Below are positions 24,631 through 34,254 of a DNA stretch of 64,000 bases, piece by piece. The notes below the pieces were generated by a model that made no database searches, was not told the origin of the DNA, and saw nothing but the letters and a program-made list of their open reading frames with translations. The DNA is taken from the NCBI GenBank assembly GCA_023412005.1, contig JAEYOE010000016.1, positions 37,402 through 101,401 of the forward strand, given 5' to 3'. Source of the DNA: Bacillota bacterium. Its GTDB lineage: Bacteria; Bacillota; Clostridia; Christensenellales; SZUA-584. A program made the translations under genes and the position numbers. Position 1 is the first letter of the stretch. The number at the start of each line of letters is the position of its first letter.

Positions 24631-25788
24631 TTATGCCGGTTGCGGCTCACTGTGCAGCCGCAAACAGACAAAAATCAGCGGCAGCAACAGGGTTAACGCA
24701 ATCAGCATAGACGTTTGAAGCCCCAGAGCATCGCCCAGCGCGCCGAACACGGGCGGCGCAATAAAGCAGGCCATTGTGAACCCGAGAAACACCAGCGACG
24801 ACGCGGCGGCCGTGTCGTCCGGCACGATGCCGCACAGCTCGACGATAAACGCGGGGAAGTTCATTGACAGCCCAAAGCCGCCGATTCCTGCCATCACGCA
24901 TATAATGACCGGGTCGTTACAAAGCAGCATCACCGCGAGGGCCGCCAGCGCAACAGCGGTGGCGGCGGGAAGCACCTTGCGTGAGGCGAACCGGTGCAGC
25001 GATTTTGCGTAAAGCAGCCGCCCTGCCATTGAGCCGAAGAAAAAGGCGCTGAGCGCCGCGGCGCTTTGCAGCGAGCTGCCGCCGCATTCGGCCACAAAGC
25101 TTGCCACAAAATAAATCACGGTGAGCTGCACCATCGAGTTCAGCATGGCAGCGGCCAGATAGCGCTTGACGCCCTTGTGCCTGAGTGTACGCAGCAGTTT
25201 GCCAAGGCCGCCGATATTGTGCCGCTTTTGCATCATCGGCAGGGCAATTTCACTGCGGAGCCCCAATGTGAAAACAAGTGCGCACAGCGCCGTAAAAACG
25301 CCAAGCCCCAGAAAAACAGACGTGTAGTCGCTGCCGAGCAGCATCGCAAAAAACGGCCCCGCTGCGCCAAGAGCCGACCATAACGCCTGCATGAGCCCGA
25401 TATGATAGCTCTTTTTCTGCGGCGACAGATCGGCAATCAGAGAATTCGAAAGCGTATCGGTGATATTGTTAAACAGGCCGAGCAGCAAAAACAGCGCATA
25501 GATGACGATCAACACATGGCTAAAGCCGATCAGCACAATCACAACAGACAGCGCAAATGAGCAGACCGCCATGATGCGCGCCTGATTCAGCGCCGAAAAC
25601 ACCGTGAAGCACAGCAGCACCGAGAGCGCGGTGCCGACGGACTGCAGCGTGGAAAAGAGCCCGGCCTGCGCAAGCGTTAGCGAAAACGCGCCGCGCATCA
25701 CAGGAATCATGTATCCCAAAACCGTGACGTACAGCGCAAGCGCCATCACGGGCGAATAAACAAAATACGGTTTGAGTGACTGCTTCAT
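24631..25788 (-). CDS. Major facilitator superfamily transporter
   Basis: A 385-residue polytopic membrane protein with about 12 hydrophobic helices, a central loop (SEIALPMMQKRHN, ~190-200) between two six-helix halves, and MFS-like turns such as GSMAGRLLYAKSLHRF between helices 8 and 9. It is shorter than drug exporters and resembles sugar/unknown-substrate MFS proteins. CGAGG lies 5 nt before the ATG. Substrate unknown; alone, with no regulator beside it. Confidence 0.85.
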   Translation of the reverse strand: MKQSLKPYFVYSPVMALALYVTVLGYMIPVMRGAFSLTLAQAGLFSTLQSVGTALSVLLCFTVFSALNQARIMAVCSFALSVVIVLIGFSHVLIVIYALFLLLGLFNNITDTLSNSLIADLSPQKKSYHIGLMQALWSALGAAGPFFAMLLGSDYTSVFLGLGVFTALCALVFTLGLRSEIALPMMQKRHNIGGLGKLLRTLRHKGVKRYLAAAMLNSMVQLTVIYFVASFVAECGGSSLQSAAALSAFFFGSMAGRLLYAKSLHRFASRKVLPAATAVALAALAVMLLCNDPVIICVMAGIGGFGLSMNFPAFIVELCGIVPDDTAAASSLVFLGFTMACFIAPPVFGALGDALGLQTSMLIALTLLLPLIFVCLRLHSEPQPA

Positions 25789-25903
25789 GGTAACCTCGGA
25801 TGAATATGATGCGCATTATAACACGGCTGTGATTTCATTGTATATATGCTTTCACCCACAATAAGGCAATTTAGCATCCCGGTCTTCCGATGAAAGAGCC
25901 TTG

Positions 25904-26004
25904 TGTCATTTTGAGTGAGCGTAAGCGATTGACTACGCAGTGGACTAAAATCCCATGTATAAAGCGTTTTGCCATGGGATGCTTCGCTTACGCTCAGCAT
26001 GACA
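25904..26004 (+). repeat. MITE-like inverted-repeat element, copy 1
   Basis: An imperfect palindrome bounded by TGTCAT...ATGACA. The outer arms contain GAGCGTAAGCGA/TCGCTTACGCTC and the inner arms ATCCCATG/CATGGGAT around an AAAGCGTTTT loop. Related copies lie at 31326-31418 (opposite strand) and 60233-60354. No open reading frame inside. Confidence 0.75.
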
Positions 26005-26135
26005 ACTGGGGGAGTCGGTTAACCAGTCCTTTACGTAGTGGGAGCGAAGCGACGACTATGAAGAGGACGATTATCATTTGATTATATGATCTAGTGGCGA
26101 TGAAGAACAGAATCGTTTGGATGGCTCAAAGGTCT

Positions 26136-26163
26136 TTGCAGAATTTCCGCTTCGTGGTATGAT
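26136..26163 (+). promoter_or_regulatory. Promoter of rarA
   Basis: TTGCAG (26136-26141) and TATGAT (26158-26163), 16-bp spacer, 45 bp upstream of the start. Confidence 0.55.
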
Positions 26164-26207
26164 ACAAACAAGGAGAGGGGCACATACATTCGCCTCTGTA
26201 TTGAACT

Positions 26208-27521
26208 GTGGATAATCTGTTTGAAAACAACATGCAGCAAAAAGCACCTCTGGCCGACCGGATGCGCCCGCGCACGATCGATGAGTTCTTCGGTCAGGCG
26301 CACATTGTGGGCAAAGGCAAGCTGCTGCGCCGCGCGATTGAGACGGATTCGTTAACATCGTCGATATTCTTCGGGCCGCCGGGTTCCGGGAAAACAACAC
26401 TCGCTTCGGTGATTGCGAATTCGACCGGCGCGGCGTTTGAAAAGCTGAATGCGGTGACCAGCGGCGTGAAGGACGTTCGTGTGGTGATCGACAAGGCGCA
26501 GGAGCGGCTCGCGCTGTATGGCCGGCCTACGTATCTGCTGCTCGACGAATGCCATCGCTGGAGCAAAACACAGAGCGACAGCATACTGCCCGCGATTGAA
26601 AAGGGCATTATACGCTTTATCGGCTCCACCACCGAAAACCCGATGGTGAGCATGACGAGCGCGATTGTAAGCCGGTGCCGCCTGTTTCAGTTCTTTCAGC
26701 TGGGGCAGGACGACGTGAAGGATATTATCGGCATGGCGCTGACTGACAGCGAACGCGGCCTTGGGGCACTGGATGTGGTGCTTGAGCCGGAGGCGCTGAA
26801 TCACATTGCGAATGTGGCGAACGGAGACGCACGGACGGCGCTGAATGCCGTGGAGCTTGCGGTGCTCACCACACCGCCGGGTGAAGACGGAAAAATCGTG
26901 ATCACACTGGATATCGCCGAGGAATCGATACAGCGGCGCGCGGTGCGCTGCGACGAAGAGGAATACTACAACATGCTGAGCGCGTTCTGCAAATCGCTGC
27001 GCGGCTCGGATGCGGATGCGGCGCTGTTTTGGTTCGGGCGGCTCATTTATGCGGGGGTGGACCCGCGGCTGATTATGCGGCGTATTTTCGCGCATGCGAG
27101 CGAGGATGTGGGGCTGGCAAATCCGTCCGCGATGACGCAGGCGGCTGCTGCTGCGCAGGCGCTGGAGTTCGTGGGCATGCCCGAGGCGCGGCTCAGCATT
27201 GCGCAGGCAATCATATTTTTATGTGAATCACCGAAATCCAACGCGGTTGTGATGGCGGTGGACGGCGCGTTTTCTGACGCGGAGCACGCGTATCAGGTGC
27301 CCGTACCGCTGCATTTGAGGGACACGCACTACAACGGAGCGGATAAGCTCGGTAACGGCAAAGGGTACAAGTACCCGCACGATTTTGAGAAGCATTACAC
27401 GCCGCAGCAATACCTGCCGGATAACCTTGTAGGGAAGGCGTATTATCAGCCGTCGGACGAAGGGTATGAGAAGAAGATCAAAGAAACGCGCAAGCTGATG
27501 AAACGGGAGAAGGGCGAATAA
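26208..27521 (+). CDS. rarA: Replication-associated recombination protein A (RarA/MgsA AAA+ ATPase)
   Basis: A 437-residue clamp-loader-like ATPase that acts at stalled replication forks. PLADRMRPRTIDEFFGQ, Walker A GPPGSGKTT (about 46-54), Walker B LLLDECHRW, sensor 1 STTENP and SRCRLFQF are family-defining; the C-terminal tetramerisation part contains HLRDTHYNGADKLGNGKGYKYPHD. The GTG at 26208 gives the usual short N-terminus, but no good ribosome site is near; the ATG 24 bp later is an alternative. The last ~50 bp and the terminator are duplicated at 29364-29425. Confidence 0.96.
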   Translation: MDNLFENNMQQKAPLADRMRPRTIDEFFGQAHIVGKGKLLRRAIETDSLTSSIFFGPPGSGKTTLASVIANSTGAAFEKLNAVTSGVKDVRVVIDKAQERLALYGRPTYLLLDECHRWSKTQSDSILPAIEKGIIRFIGSTTENPMVSMTSAIVSRCRLFQFFQLGQDDVKDIIGMALTDSERGLGALDVVLEPEALNHIANVANGDARTALNAVELAVLTTPPGEDGKIVITLDIAEESIQRRAVRCDEEEYYNMLSAFCKSLRGSDADAALFWFGRLIYAGVDPRLIMRRIFAHASEDVGLANPSAMTQAAAAAQALEFVGMPEARLSIAQAIIFLCESPKSNAVVMAVDGAFSDAEHAYQVPVPLHLRDTHYNGADKLGNGKGYKYPHDFEKHYTPQQYLPDNLVGKAYYQPSDEGYEKKIKETRKLMKREKGE

Positions 27522-27539
27522 AGCGCTCTTCTTTTTTTG
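27471..27539 (+). repeat. Left direct repeat: rarA 3' end plus terminator
   Basis: Runs from AAGAAGATCA through CTGATGAAACGGGAGAAGGG to CTTCTTTTTTTG. It matches 29364-29425 at all but a few positions, apart from a 6-8 bp gap near the stop codon. The two copies flank the low-GC S41-type gene. Confidence 0.8.
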
Positions 27540-27667
27540 AATTAGTAATAAACAAATAAAAGATTTTATGCTACAATAATACAAAAGGCACTTATTACTC
27601 CATTTATCAAACAAAGGTAACATAGCTATTTAAAGAGGTTACTTGAAAATTCGGGAGGTTTTAATTC

Positions 27668-29287
27668 GTGAAGTTTAAAGTTCGGAAATATATAAATTAT
27701 GCACTGATTTTATTAGTATTACTCCTATTCATCGTTATTCATCGTTTTGATATTGTTCAAGTCTCCAATTCAATATTTTATAACAAATCCTCTGAAGAGA
27801 TGAATCTCACAACCGAAAAGAAAGTTGAGGATTTTGAGTATCTTTTTAATGTGATTACAACCAGCATGCCAATGCTTGACTCTATAGAGGAGACTTATAA
27901 GATTAATTTTCGTGAAAGAAAAGAGTACTATCTGAAGACAATTAAAGAAACAAAAAATGATTTTGAGTTTTACTGTGTGATGTCATCAATTGCTAATGAC
28001 ATACCGAGTTTTCATACCGACTTAGTCTTTCCAGATTACAATAACTATACGAATCTTAGTTGTTATCATCTACAAGAAATGCTTTGCAGGGTTGATTTGA
28101 AACCTCTTGCGAATTACTGGTATTCCACAATCGAGAGTAAATTCAAAGAATACAAAGATATAAAAATACTGGAGTTTAAATACATTGAGGGCAAGTATCT
28201 TTTTGATAAGTATTATTCCTCGGAAGAATATTCGCAATATGAGGGGACACAACTAGTGGCCATAGATGATGTTGCTGTAAATGAGTATATTACTGATAAA
28301 CTATCCATGTGGGAAAGAGAATACGACACGAAGCGTTATGTACCTTACAGGAGATTTCTTACTTTCAGCAGTGATACTGGCGAAAAAGTATCACTCAAGT
28401 TAAGGACGACAGAAGGTGAGATTGTTATCTGTGATGCTTATATCGATTATGCAGCAGAGTGTAAAAGCAAGTATGATTTTGTTTTTGGTGGCGGAGAAGA
28501 ATCAGAAATGGTTGGTAGCTATTATTATGAAGATAAGATAAATAATATCGGATATCTATATTTAGAATATTTTGATGAGACAATAATTAATATTCTTTCA
28601 GAGAGAATTAGTGAAGAAAAAGTTATAGTTGATTTAAGAAATAACAGTGGTGGTCTTAGGAAGGTTATATCAGAGTATTTGCACAATAAGTTATTTGCAG
28701 ATGATATTGTTCAATCTCTAGAATGGTATGTTCCTAAATCCGAAGCAAATCAGTATGTTATACAAGGTAATTTCACAACAGTGAGTATTGTAAACCAATT
28801 GTTTCATCAAGCAATAAGTTATTCACCTACAAAGTTTAGAACAGACTCTATTTCTGAATTTCTTCATGGTCACTCTGAAATTACATACAAAGGCAATGGC
28901 AATAGTAATAAAACAGTATATTTTTTAATCGGTTCAAATACAGGATCGGCAGCTGATGGATATGTTTCGGTAGTCAAAGAAAAAGGTTTCGGTAAACTTA
29001 TTGGTATGAATACTGCTGGGGAAGGTCTTGGCGCTTCATTTTGTGTAGATTCCCTGCCAAACAGTGGGCTAGTATTCATATATATGCCATGTTTAGCTTT
29101 CAATCCGGATGGGACAGACAATTCTGTGATGGGAACATCACCTGATATTTATATTGAGCAAACGGCTGGAAGCTTCTATAAACAGCGCGAATTACAAATC
29201 CAAGGAGAGGATATATTTACATATCAAAATCGAATGATATGGGATAATGTATTTCTTGATACTATTGAGATGATTAAAAATAAGTGA
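27668..29287 (+). CDS. Membrane-anchored S41-type (tail-specific/TSPc) peptidase
   Basis: A 539-residue protein with an N-terminal membrane helix (ALILLVLLLFIVIHRF, ~12-28) and a large extracytoplasmic part. The C-terminal ~250 residues resemble S41 peptidases: NNIGYLYLEYFDE, VIVDLRNNSGGL, and GSNTGSAADGYVSVV, which would hold the nucleophilic serine, then GKLIGMNTAGEG. A general Lys is not obvious. The sequence is strikingly AT-rich (about one third GC by eye, against about half for its neighbours), pointing to acquisition from elsewhere. GGGAGG lies 9 nt before the GTG start. It sits alone between two copies of the rarA 3' end. Confidence 0.8.
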   Translation: MKFKVRKYINYALILLVLLLFIVIHRFDIVQVSNSIFYNKSSEEMNLTTEKKVEDFEYLFNVITTSMPMLDSIEETYKINFRERKEYYLKTIKETKNDFEFYCVMSSIANDIPSFHTDLVFPDYNNYTNLSCYHLQEMLCRVDLKPLANYWYSTIESKFKEYKDIKILEFKYIEGKYLFDKYYSSEEYSQYEGTQLVAIDDVAVNEYITDKLSMWEREYDTKRYVPYRRFLTFSSDTGEKVSLKLRTTEGEIVICDAYIDYAAECKSKYDFVFGGGEESEMVGSYYYEDKINNIGYLYLEYFDETIINILSERISEEKVIVDLRNNSGGLRKVISEYLHNKLFADDIVQSLEWYVPKSEANQYVIQGNFTTVSIVNQLFHQAISYSPTKFRTDSISEFLHGHSEITYKGNGNSNKTVYFLIGSNTGSAADGYVSVVKEKGFGKLIGMNTAGEGLGASFCVDSLPNSGLVFIYMPCLAFNPDGTDNSVMGTSPDIYIEQTAGSFYKQRELQIQGEDIFTYQNRMIWDNVFLDTIEMIKNK

Positions 29288-29363
29288 GTGACATATAAGC
29301 GGCGTTATACATCTTATTAATACCTGCCCGACAACCGATTACATACGGTGTATTATTAGAAAG

Positions 29364-29425
29364 AAGAAGATTAGAGAAACGCGAAGACTGATGAAACGGG
29401 AGAAGGGTACGCACTTCTTTTTTTG
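29364..29425 (+). repeat. Right direct repeat: second copy of rarA 3' end
   Basis: A non-coding duplicate of the last codons and terminator of rarA, diverged at a few bases (ATTAGAGAAACGCGAAGACTG against ATCAAAGAAACGCGCAAGCTG). It ends 62 bp before the adenine deaminase start, so it probably marks the original chromosomal end of rarA. Confidence 0.8.
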
Positions 29426-29487
29426 TAACCGATTATGTGTTAAAATAAAGCAATAACTTAACACTCTTTAAAGGCGGGTATACGAAC

Positions 29488-31218
29488 ATGAATAAAGAAC
29501 TGCTCAAAAAACTGATTGATGTGGCGGCAGGCCGCGAGCCCGCCGATCTAGTGATAAAAAACGCCAAGGTGGTCGATGTTTACAACGCGACCGTCATTGA
29601 AGGCGACATCGCAATCTGCGGCGACCTGATCGCCGGTGTCGGCGAATACGAAGGCCGCACCGTCATCGACGCGCATGGCCAATATGCCGCACCCGGCTTT
29701 ATTGATGGCCATATTCATGTGGAATCGTCCTACGTCAGCCCGGAGGAGCTGGGGCGTCTGATCGTGCCGCACGGCACCACCACAATCATCTCCGACCCGC
29801 ACGAAATTACGAATGTATGCGGCTTAACCGGCCTTGAGTATATGATCGAGGCATCGCGCGGCACCGTTCTTGATATCAAATGGATGATGCCGTCCTGCGT
29901 GCCGGCCACGCCGTTTGAGCACGCGGGCGCGACGGTGGACGCAGCCGATATGGAGCCGGTGTTCGGACGCAAAGAAATACTCGGCCTCGGTGAGTTCATG
30001 AACTATCCGGGCGTTGCCGGTGCCGACAGCGGCGTGCTCGATAAGCTGATGGTGGCGATCAATCACGGTAAGCCGATTGACGGGCACAGCCCGGCGATGA
30101 CAGGAAACGCGCTGAATGCGTACGCCTGCGCCGGTATTCATACCGATCACGAATGCTCGACTGTGGACGAAATGAGAGACCGCTTGTCGCGCGGCCTATA
30201 TGTGCTGATGAGGCAGGGCTCGGCCTGCCATAACCTTTTCGAGCTGCTCAAGGCGGTGACGCCGCTGAACAGCCGCCGCTGCGTGCTCTGCTCTGACGAT
30301 TGTCAGCCCAAAACGATCTTAAGCGTCGGGCACCTCGAAAACCATCTGCGTTTGTGCGTCAGTGCGGGAATTGACCCGATCATGGCGCTGCAAATGGCCA
30401 GCCTGAATGCCGCCGAATGCTACGGGCTCAAAGACAGGGGCGCGATTGCGCCGGGGCTCAGGGCCGATATTGTATTGATAGATGATCTGAAGGATTTCAA
30501 CGTGAACAAGGTGTTTATCGCGGGGCGCGAGGTTGCGGCGGGCGGCCAATATCTGCTGCCTGTTGTAAAGCATGATATCTCCGCCACCAAAGGGCGCTTT
30601 CGCGTAAAGGACTTTTCCCAAGACAGGTTGAAGCTGACGGTTCAGTCTGACAAAGCTCATGTGATCAAAATCATACCCGGCGGCGTGGTGACCGGCAACG
30701 AAATAGCGGTGATTACAAGAAATGCAGACGGTGAGTTCGTGTATGACCCGGACAAAGACATCGTGAAAATCGCTGTGGTGGAGCGGCACCAGAACACCGG
30801 CAACGTGGCGGTGGCGCTGCTTAAAGACTACGGCATCAAGCGCGGCGCGGTGGCACTGTCGATCGCGCACGATTCGCATAACATCATTGTGGTGGGCGTG
30901 AGTGACGACGAGATGGCATTTGCCGTTCAGCAGCTGATTGCGCAGGACGGCGGCATTGTGCTGGTGGATGGCGGAAAAGTGCTGGAGAGCCTGCCGATGC
31001 CGATTGCCGGGCTGATGAGCGATCAGAGCGGCGAGTGGGTGGATGAGCGGCTCACAAGCATTCATCAGACGGCGATTGATGCACTCGGTATCAACAGCGA
31101 TATAGAGCCGGTGATGACGCTGTGCTTTATGGCGCTGCCGGTGATACCGGAATTAAAGCTCACGGATATGGGGCTGTTCGATGTGATGAAGTTTGACTTT
31201 ATACCGATTGAGGCATAG
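29488..31218 (+). CDS. ade: Adenine deaminase
   Basis: A 576-residue amidohydrolase that converts adenine to hypoxanthine for purine salvage. ADLVIKNAKVVDVYN, the metal-binding GFIDGHIHVESS, HGTTTIISDPHEI, and the C-terminal half with DGGIVLVDGGKVLES match AdeC enzymes, as does the full length. AAGGCGGG precedes the ATG by 9 nt. No purine riboswitch was recognised upstream. Confidence 0.95.
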   Translation: MNKELLKKLIDVAAGREPADLVIKNAKVVDVYNATVIEGDIAICGDLIAGVGEYEGRTVIDAHGQYAAPGFIDGHIHVESSYVSPEELGRLIVPHGTTTIISDPHEITNVCGLTGLEYMIEASRGTVLDIKWMMPSCVPATPFEHAGATVDAADMEPVFGRKEILGLGEFMNYPGVAGADSGVLDKLMVAINHGKPIDGHSPAMTGNALNAYACAGIHTDHECSTVDEMRDRLSRGLYVLMRQGSACHNLFELLKAVTPLNSRRCVLCSDDCQPKTILSVGHLENHLRLCVSAGIDPIMALQMASLNAAECYGLKDRGAIAPGLRADIVLIDDLKDFNVNKVFIAGREVAAGGQYLLPVVKHDISATKGRFRVKDFSQDRLKLTVQSDKAHVIKIIPGGVVTGNEIAVITRNADGEFVYDPDKDIVKIAVVERHQNTGNVAVALLKDYGIKRGAVALSIAHDSHNIIVVGVSDDEMAFAVQQLIAQDGGIVLVDGGKVLESLPMPIAGLMSDQSGEWVDERLTSIHQTAIDALGINSDIEPVMTLCFMALPVIPELKLTDMGLFDVMKFDFIPIEA

Positions 31219-31552
31219 AGGCGGATCAGATGCCATCTCTAAACTCCTATAGAAACTGATTAGATAATTATCAATAGATCGTCATCGACAAGGATATAAA
31301 GTGTAAACCAGCCCGCCTCCCTCGTTGACAGAGCGATTTCCACATTTGGAAAGCATCCCATGTTAAAACGCATTTAACATGGGATTTTTCGACTCGTTAT
31401 CACTCACTCAAAATGACAATTTTGACTTTGTCCAAATCCGGAGTGATGAATCAAGTGTACTCTTTTTCAATTCAATAATAGTCAAACCGGCACTTGTATG
31501 TTATAATAATACATGATTTCTATATATTAATAAACGATACGGGGAGGGTTAT
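31219..31552. other. Intergenic region with repeat copy 2
   Basis: 334 bp without a gene. It holds the MITE-like element at 31326-31418. A TATAAT (about 31502-31507) lies 50 bp before the next gene, but no good -35 box is paired with it. Confidence 0.6.
31326..31418 (-). repeat. MITE-like inverted-repeat element, copy 2
   Basis: The reverse complement reads TGTCATTTTGAGTGAGTG...CGAAAAATCCCATG, then a TTAA-rich loop, CATGGGATGC and a diverged end reaching TGTCA. It matches copies 1 and 3 in the first 20 bases and the inner ATCCCATG/CATGGGAT arms. Confidence 0.65.
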
Positions 31553-32554
31553 ATGAAATATACCATTAAACAGCCTGAACTGATGAATGGACTGAACAAC
31601 GCAAAATACAAACCGAACGTTATTATCTCTATTCTTATTTTATTAACTGTCTATGTTGCGTATATGCTTGCGTCATTCATCGCTTCAATCGTCTACTTCA
31701 TTATTTATTTCGCACAAAACCCCGTCGTCTTGCAGGGCTCCTTCCCGGATATCATGCAAAACTTAATGCAGTTTGCCACATCGCAAGACTCAACGCTTTT
31801 CTCTTTTTGTTTAGAGGCCATATTCATTGCCTTTATAATCATTGAGGTGCGCTTCATTGAAAAACGCCCGATTTCAACGCTGGGGGTGGCCAAAAAACGC
31901 TTTGCGCTTCACTATCTTATCGGCTTTGGGGTCGGCGCGCTGATTCTTACGGTCAATCTTCTGCCGGACGCGCTGTTCAGATGGACAGACCTCTCATACA
32001 TCGGCTTCAGTCCAATCGTTGCCTTGTTTCTTGTTGGGTTCATCTTTCAATCGGCATGTGAGGAATTCATGTTTCGGGGGTATTTGTTGCCTTTGTTCGG
32101 CAGAAAAATCGGTATGTTCTGGGCAGTCATGCTCTCGTCACTGCTGTTCGCACTGCTTCATATCATCAATGGTGATATGACGATACTGAGCGTAGCCACG
32201 ATTTTTGCCATCGGTACCTTTCTTGGTTTTTATATGGTGCGTACCAACAACATCTGGGGCGCGTGCGGCATCCATGCGGTGTGGAATTTTCTTCAAGGGC
32301 TCGTTTATCCGGTTATAATCGGCCCGATGACGCTGAATTATTCCGTGATTTCGGTTGGTGACACCGGTTTTTTAACACAGGATTACGGCATTATCGGCGA
32401 CCCTGCCTATTTAATCAGCCTTGTTATTTTCGCGGCGGCGATAATGTGGGTGTTGTTTGCAGGGAAGAACAAAATCGTCGTTAAAAAGGCATCCATAGTC
32501 ATGAGCGACGCTCTGTCTGAAAGCGCGGAAGCCAACCCGACCACAGTCGGTTAG
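31553..32554 (+). CDS. CPBP-family intramembrane metalloprotease
   Basis: A 333-residue membrane protein with about eight helices. The CAAX/bacteriocin-processing (ABI) motifs are present: EEFMFRGYLLP (EExxxR), FALLHIIN and the histidine in GIHAVWNFLQG. These glutamic-type proteases cut within membranes, and family members serve in peptide maturation or self-immunity, but neither is indicated here. GGGGAGGG lies just before the ATG. The last ~30 residues are a soluble tail. Confidence 0.92.
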   Translation: MKYTIKQPELMNGLNNAKYKPNVIISILILLTVYVAYMLASFIASIVYFIIYFAQNPVVLQGSFPDIMQNLMQFATSQDSTLFSFCLEAIFIAFIIIEVRFIEKRPISTLGVAKKRFALHYLIGFGVGALILTVNLLPDALFRWTDLSYIGFSPIVALFLVGFIFQSACEEFMFRGYLLPLFGRKIGMFWAVMLSSLLFALLHIINGDMTILSVATIFAIGTFLGFYMVRTNNIWGACGIHAVWNFLQGLVYPVIIGPMTLNYSVISVGDTGFLTQDYGIIGDPAYLISLVIFAAAIMWVLFAGKNKIVVKKASIVMSDALSESAEANPTTVG

Positions 32555-32829
32555 GGTGATGCAATTTAAAAACAGCGCCATAAATAACGATCCATTGATG
32601 GATCTCTTGACACATGAGCCTTCCGCTGCAGCCGCCCTGAAGGCTTCTTTAACAAGCCATATCATGCCATAAAGGAAGAATTCATTTGCGAATCACCCGC
32701 AGTATTGATATAATACAACCACGGTTTTTTATCTGCGGGCGTATGCTTTGCGCAGCGCCACGCAACCTAATGAAAAGCCGAAAATAACTAATGTCGGATA
32801 TCCTTTAAAGGAACCCGAACGGAGGAAAA

Positions 32830-33426
32830 ATGAAAAAGAATACGTTGTTTTGGGTGCAGATGTCGCTGTTTACCGCGATAGAGCTGCTTTTCTGCTTTAC
32901 GGTGCTGGGGTCAGTGCCTCTGGGGCCGGGTATTGTTGCGACACTCGCCCATATCCCCGCCTTAATTGCCGCGATGACGCTGGGCAAAAAAGCAGGCGCT
33001 TTTATCGGGCTTGTGCTTGGTATCAGTTCGGTCATCGTTTGGACGTTTATGCCGGCCAACCCGCTTGTGGCTTTTGTTTTCAGCCCATTCGTCCCAAACG
33101 GTAATGTGTGGAGTTTGCTTATCAGTGTGGTGCCGCGTTTTGTATTCCCCATATTTGCGGCATGGCTATTTGAAACGATTAAAAAGCGAAAAGGGCTGGT
33201 ACTGTCGGCTTCGGTGGCCGCGGGCGCAGGCACTCTGCTGCATTCCCTGCTGGTACTGACGGGCATATTCTTTGCTTTCTATGGAAATGACGTGGTGGGC
33301 GGCAGCTATACGATGTTTCTGCTCGCGTGGGGCGGCTTAAACGCGGTGATCGAGATTATCCTCGCGGTTATCGTAGTGGCGGCGGTTGTTGTGCCGCTGA
33401 CAAAGATGAATTCACGCAGAGCGTAA
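32830..33426 (+). CDS. ECF transporter S-component, probably pantothenate
   Basis: A 198-residue protein with six likely membrane helices: FTAIELLFCFTVLG, HIPALIAAMTLGKKAGAFIGLVLGI by segments, and a C-terminal LIVVAAVVVPL-type helix. Small S-components of energy-coupling-factor importers have this layout. The gene directly upstream of pantothenate kinase coaX, 44 bp away, suggests that it binds pantothenate (PanT-like). The shared ECF ATPases and T-component are not in the window. GGAGG lies 6 nt before the ATG. Confidence 0.75.
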   Translation: MKKNTLFWVQMSLFTAIELLFCFTVLGSVPLGPGIVATLAHIPALIAAMTLGKKAGAFIGLVLGISSVIVWTFMPANPLVAFVFSPFVPNGNVWSLLISVVPRFVFPIFAAWLFETIKKRKGLVLSASVAAGAGTLLHSLLVLTGIFFAFYGNDVVGGSYTMFLLAWGGLNAVIEIILAVIVVAAVVVPLTKMNSRRA

Positions 33427-33470
33427 GCCTGAACCCGGCGGCTATATTTGAAAAAGAACTGGAGAACTCA

Positions 33471-34238
33471 ATGATATTTGTCATGGATGTGGGCAACAGC
33501 CACATCAAATGCGGCATATTCGAAGGAGACAAGCTCATCAACTCGTGGCGCATGGCCACCAAGCAGGAGCGCACAGCCGATGAAACCGGCATTCGCATCG
33601 AAGCGTTTTTTCACCACGCGGGGCTGGAGCCAAGGGATGTCAAGGGCATCATCATATCGTCTGTGATCCCGACAATCAACTACACGCTGCAGCATATGTG
33701 CGGCACGTATTTTGGGCAGCAGGCAAAGTTTGTGGGCCCCGGCATGAAAACGGGCATCAACATTCTTTACGATAACCCAAAGGAGCTGGGAGCCGATCGC
33801 ATTGTGAGCGCTGTCGCGGCGTACACGCTGTACGGCGGCCCGTGTATACTCGTGGATTTCGGCACAGCCACCACATACGGCGCAGTGACTGAGACCGGTG
33901 ACTTTTTGGGCGGGGCCATCAGCCCGGGGCTGAAGATTGCAGCGGATGCGCTGACCAACGGCGCGGCAAAGCTGCCGCGCGTGGAACTGGTGAAGCCGGA
34001 AAAGACGATCGCAAAGAATACGATTGCGGGTATGCAGTCGGGCATTATTTACGGCTATGTGGGGCAGGTGGATTATATCATCCGTCGGTTCAAGGCGGAG
34101 ATGGGCGGCAACCCGAAGGTGATTGCCACCGGCGGGCTTGCGCGGCTGATTGCGCAGGAAACAAGCGAGATTGATGAAATTAACAGTCTGCTCGCACTAA
34201 TCGGGCTCAATATATTATACAAAAAGAACGCGAAATAA
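33471..34238 (+). CDS. coaX: Type III pantothenate kinase
   Basis: A 255-residue kinase for the first step of coenzyme A synthesis. DVGNSHIKCGIF is the ATP-binding P-loop-like motif; LGADRIVSAVAAY, VDFGTATTYG and GGAISPGLK complete the acetate/sugar kinase-like fold. GGAG lies 6 nt before the ATG at 33471; a longer frame from 33327 would overlap the upstream gene and lacks a site. Confidence 0.95.
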   Translation: MIFVMDVGNSHIKCGIFEGDKLINSWRMATKQERTADETGIRIEAFFHHAGLEPRDVKGIIISSVIPTINYTLQHMCGTYFGQQAKFVGPGMKTGINILYDNPKELGADRIVSAVAAYTLYGGPCILVDFGTATTYGAVTETGDFLGGAISPGLKIAADALTNGAAKLPRVELVKPEKTIAKNTIAGMQSGIIYGYVGQVDYIIRRFKAEMGGNPKVIATGGLARLIAQETSEIDEINSLLALIGLNILYKKNAK

Positions 34239-34254
34239 CGGTGAGGGGGACGCT

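Noticed and set aside
26352..27095. A 247-codon minus-strand frame within rarA
   Set aside because: Antisense to a clear RarA protein; basic, His-rich product without motifs.
30319..31065. A 248-codon minus-strand frame within adenine deaminase
   Set aside because: Shadow of the deaminase gene; no motif or ribosome site.
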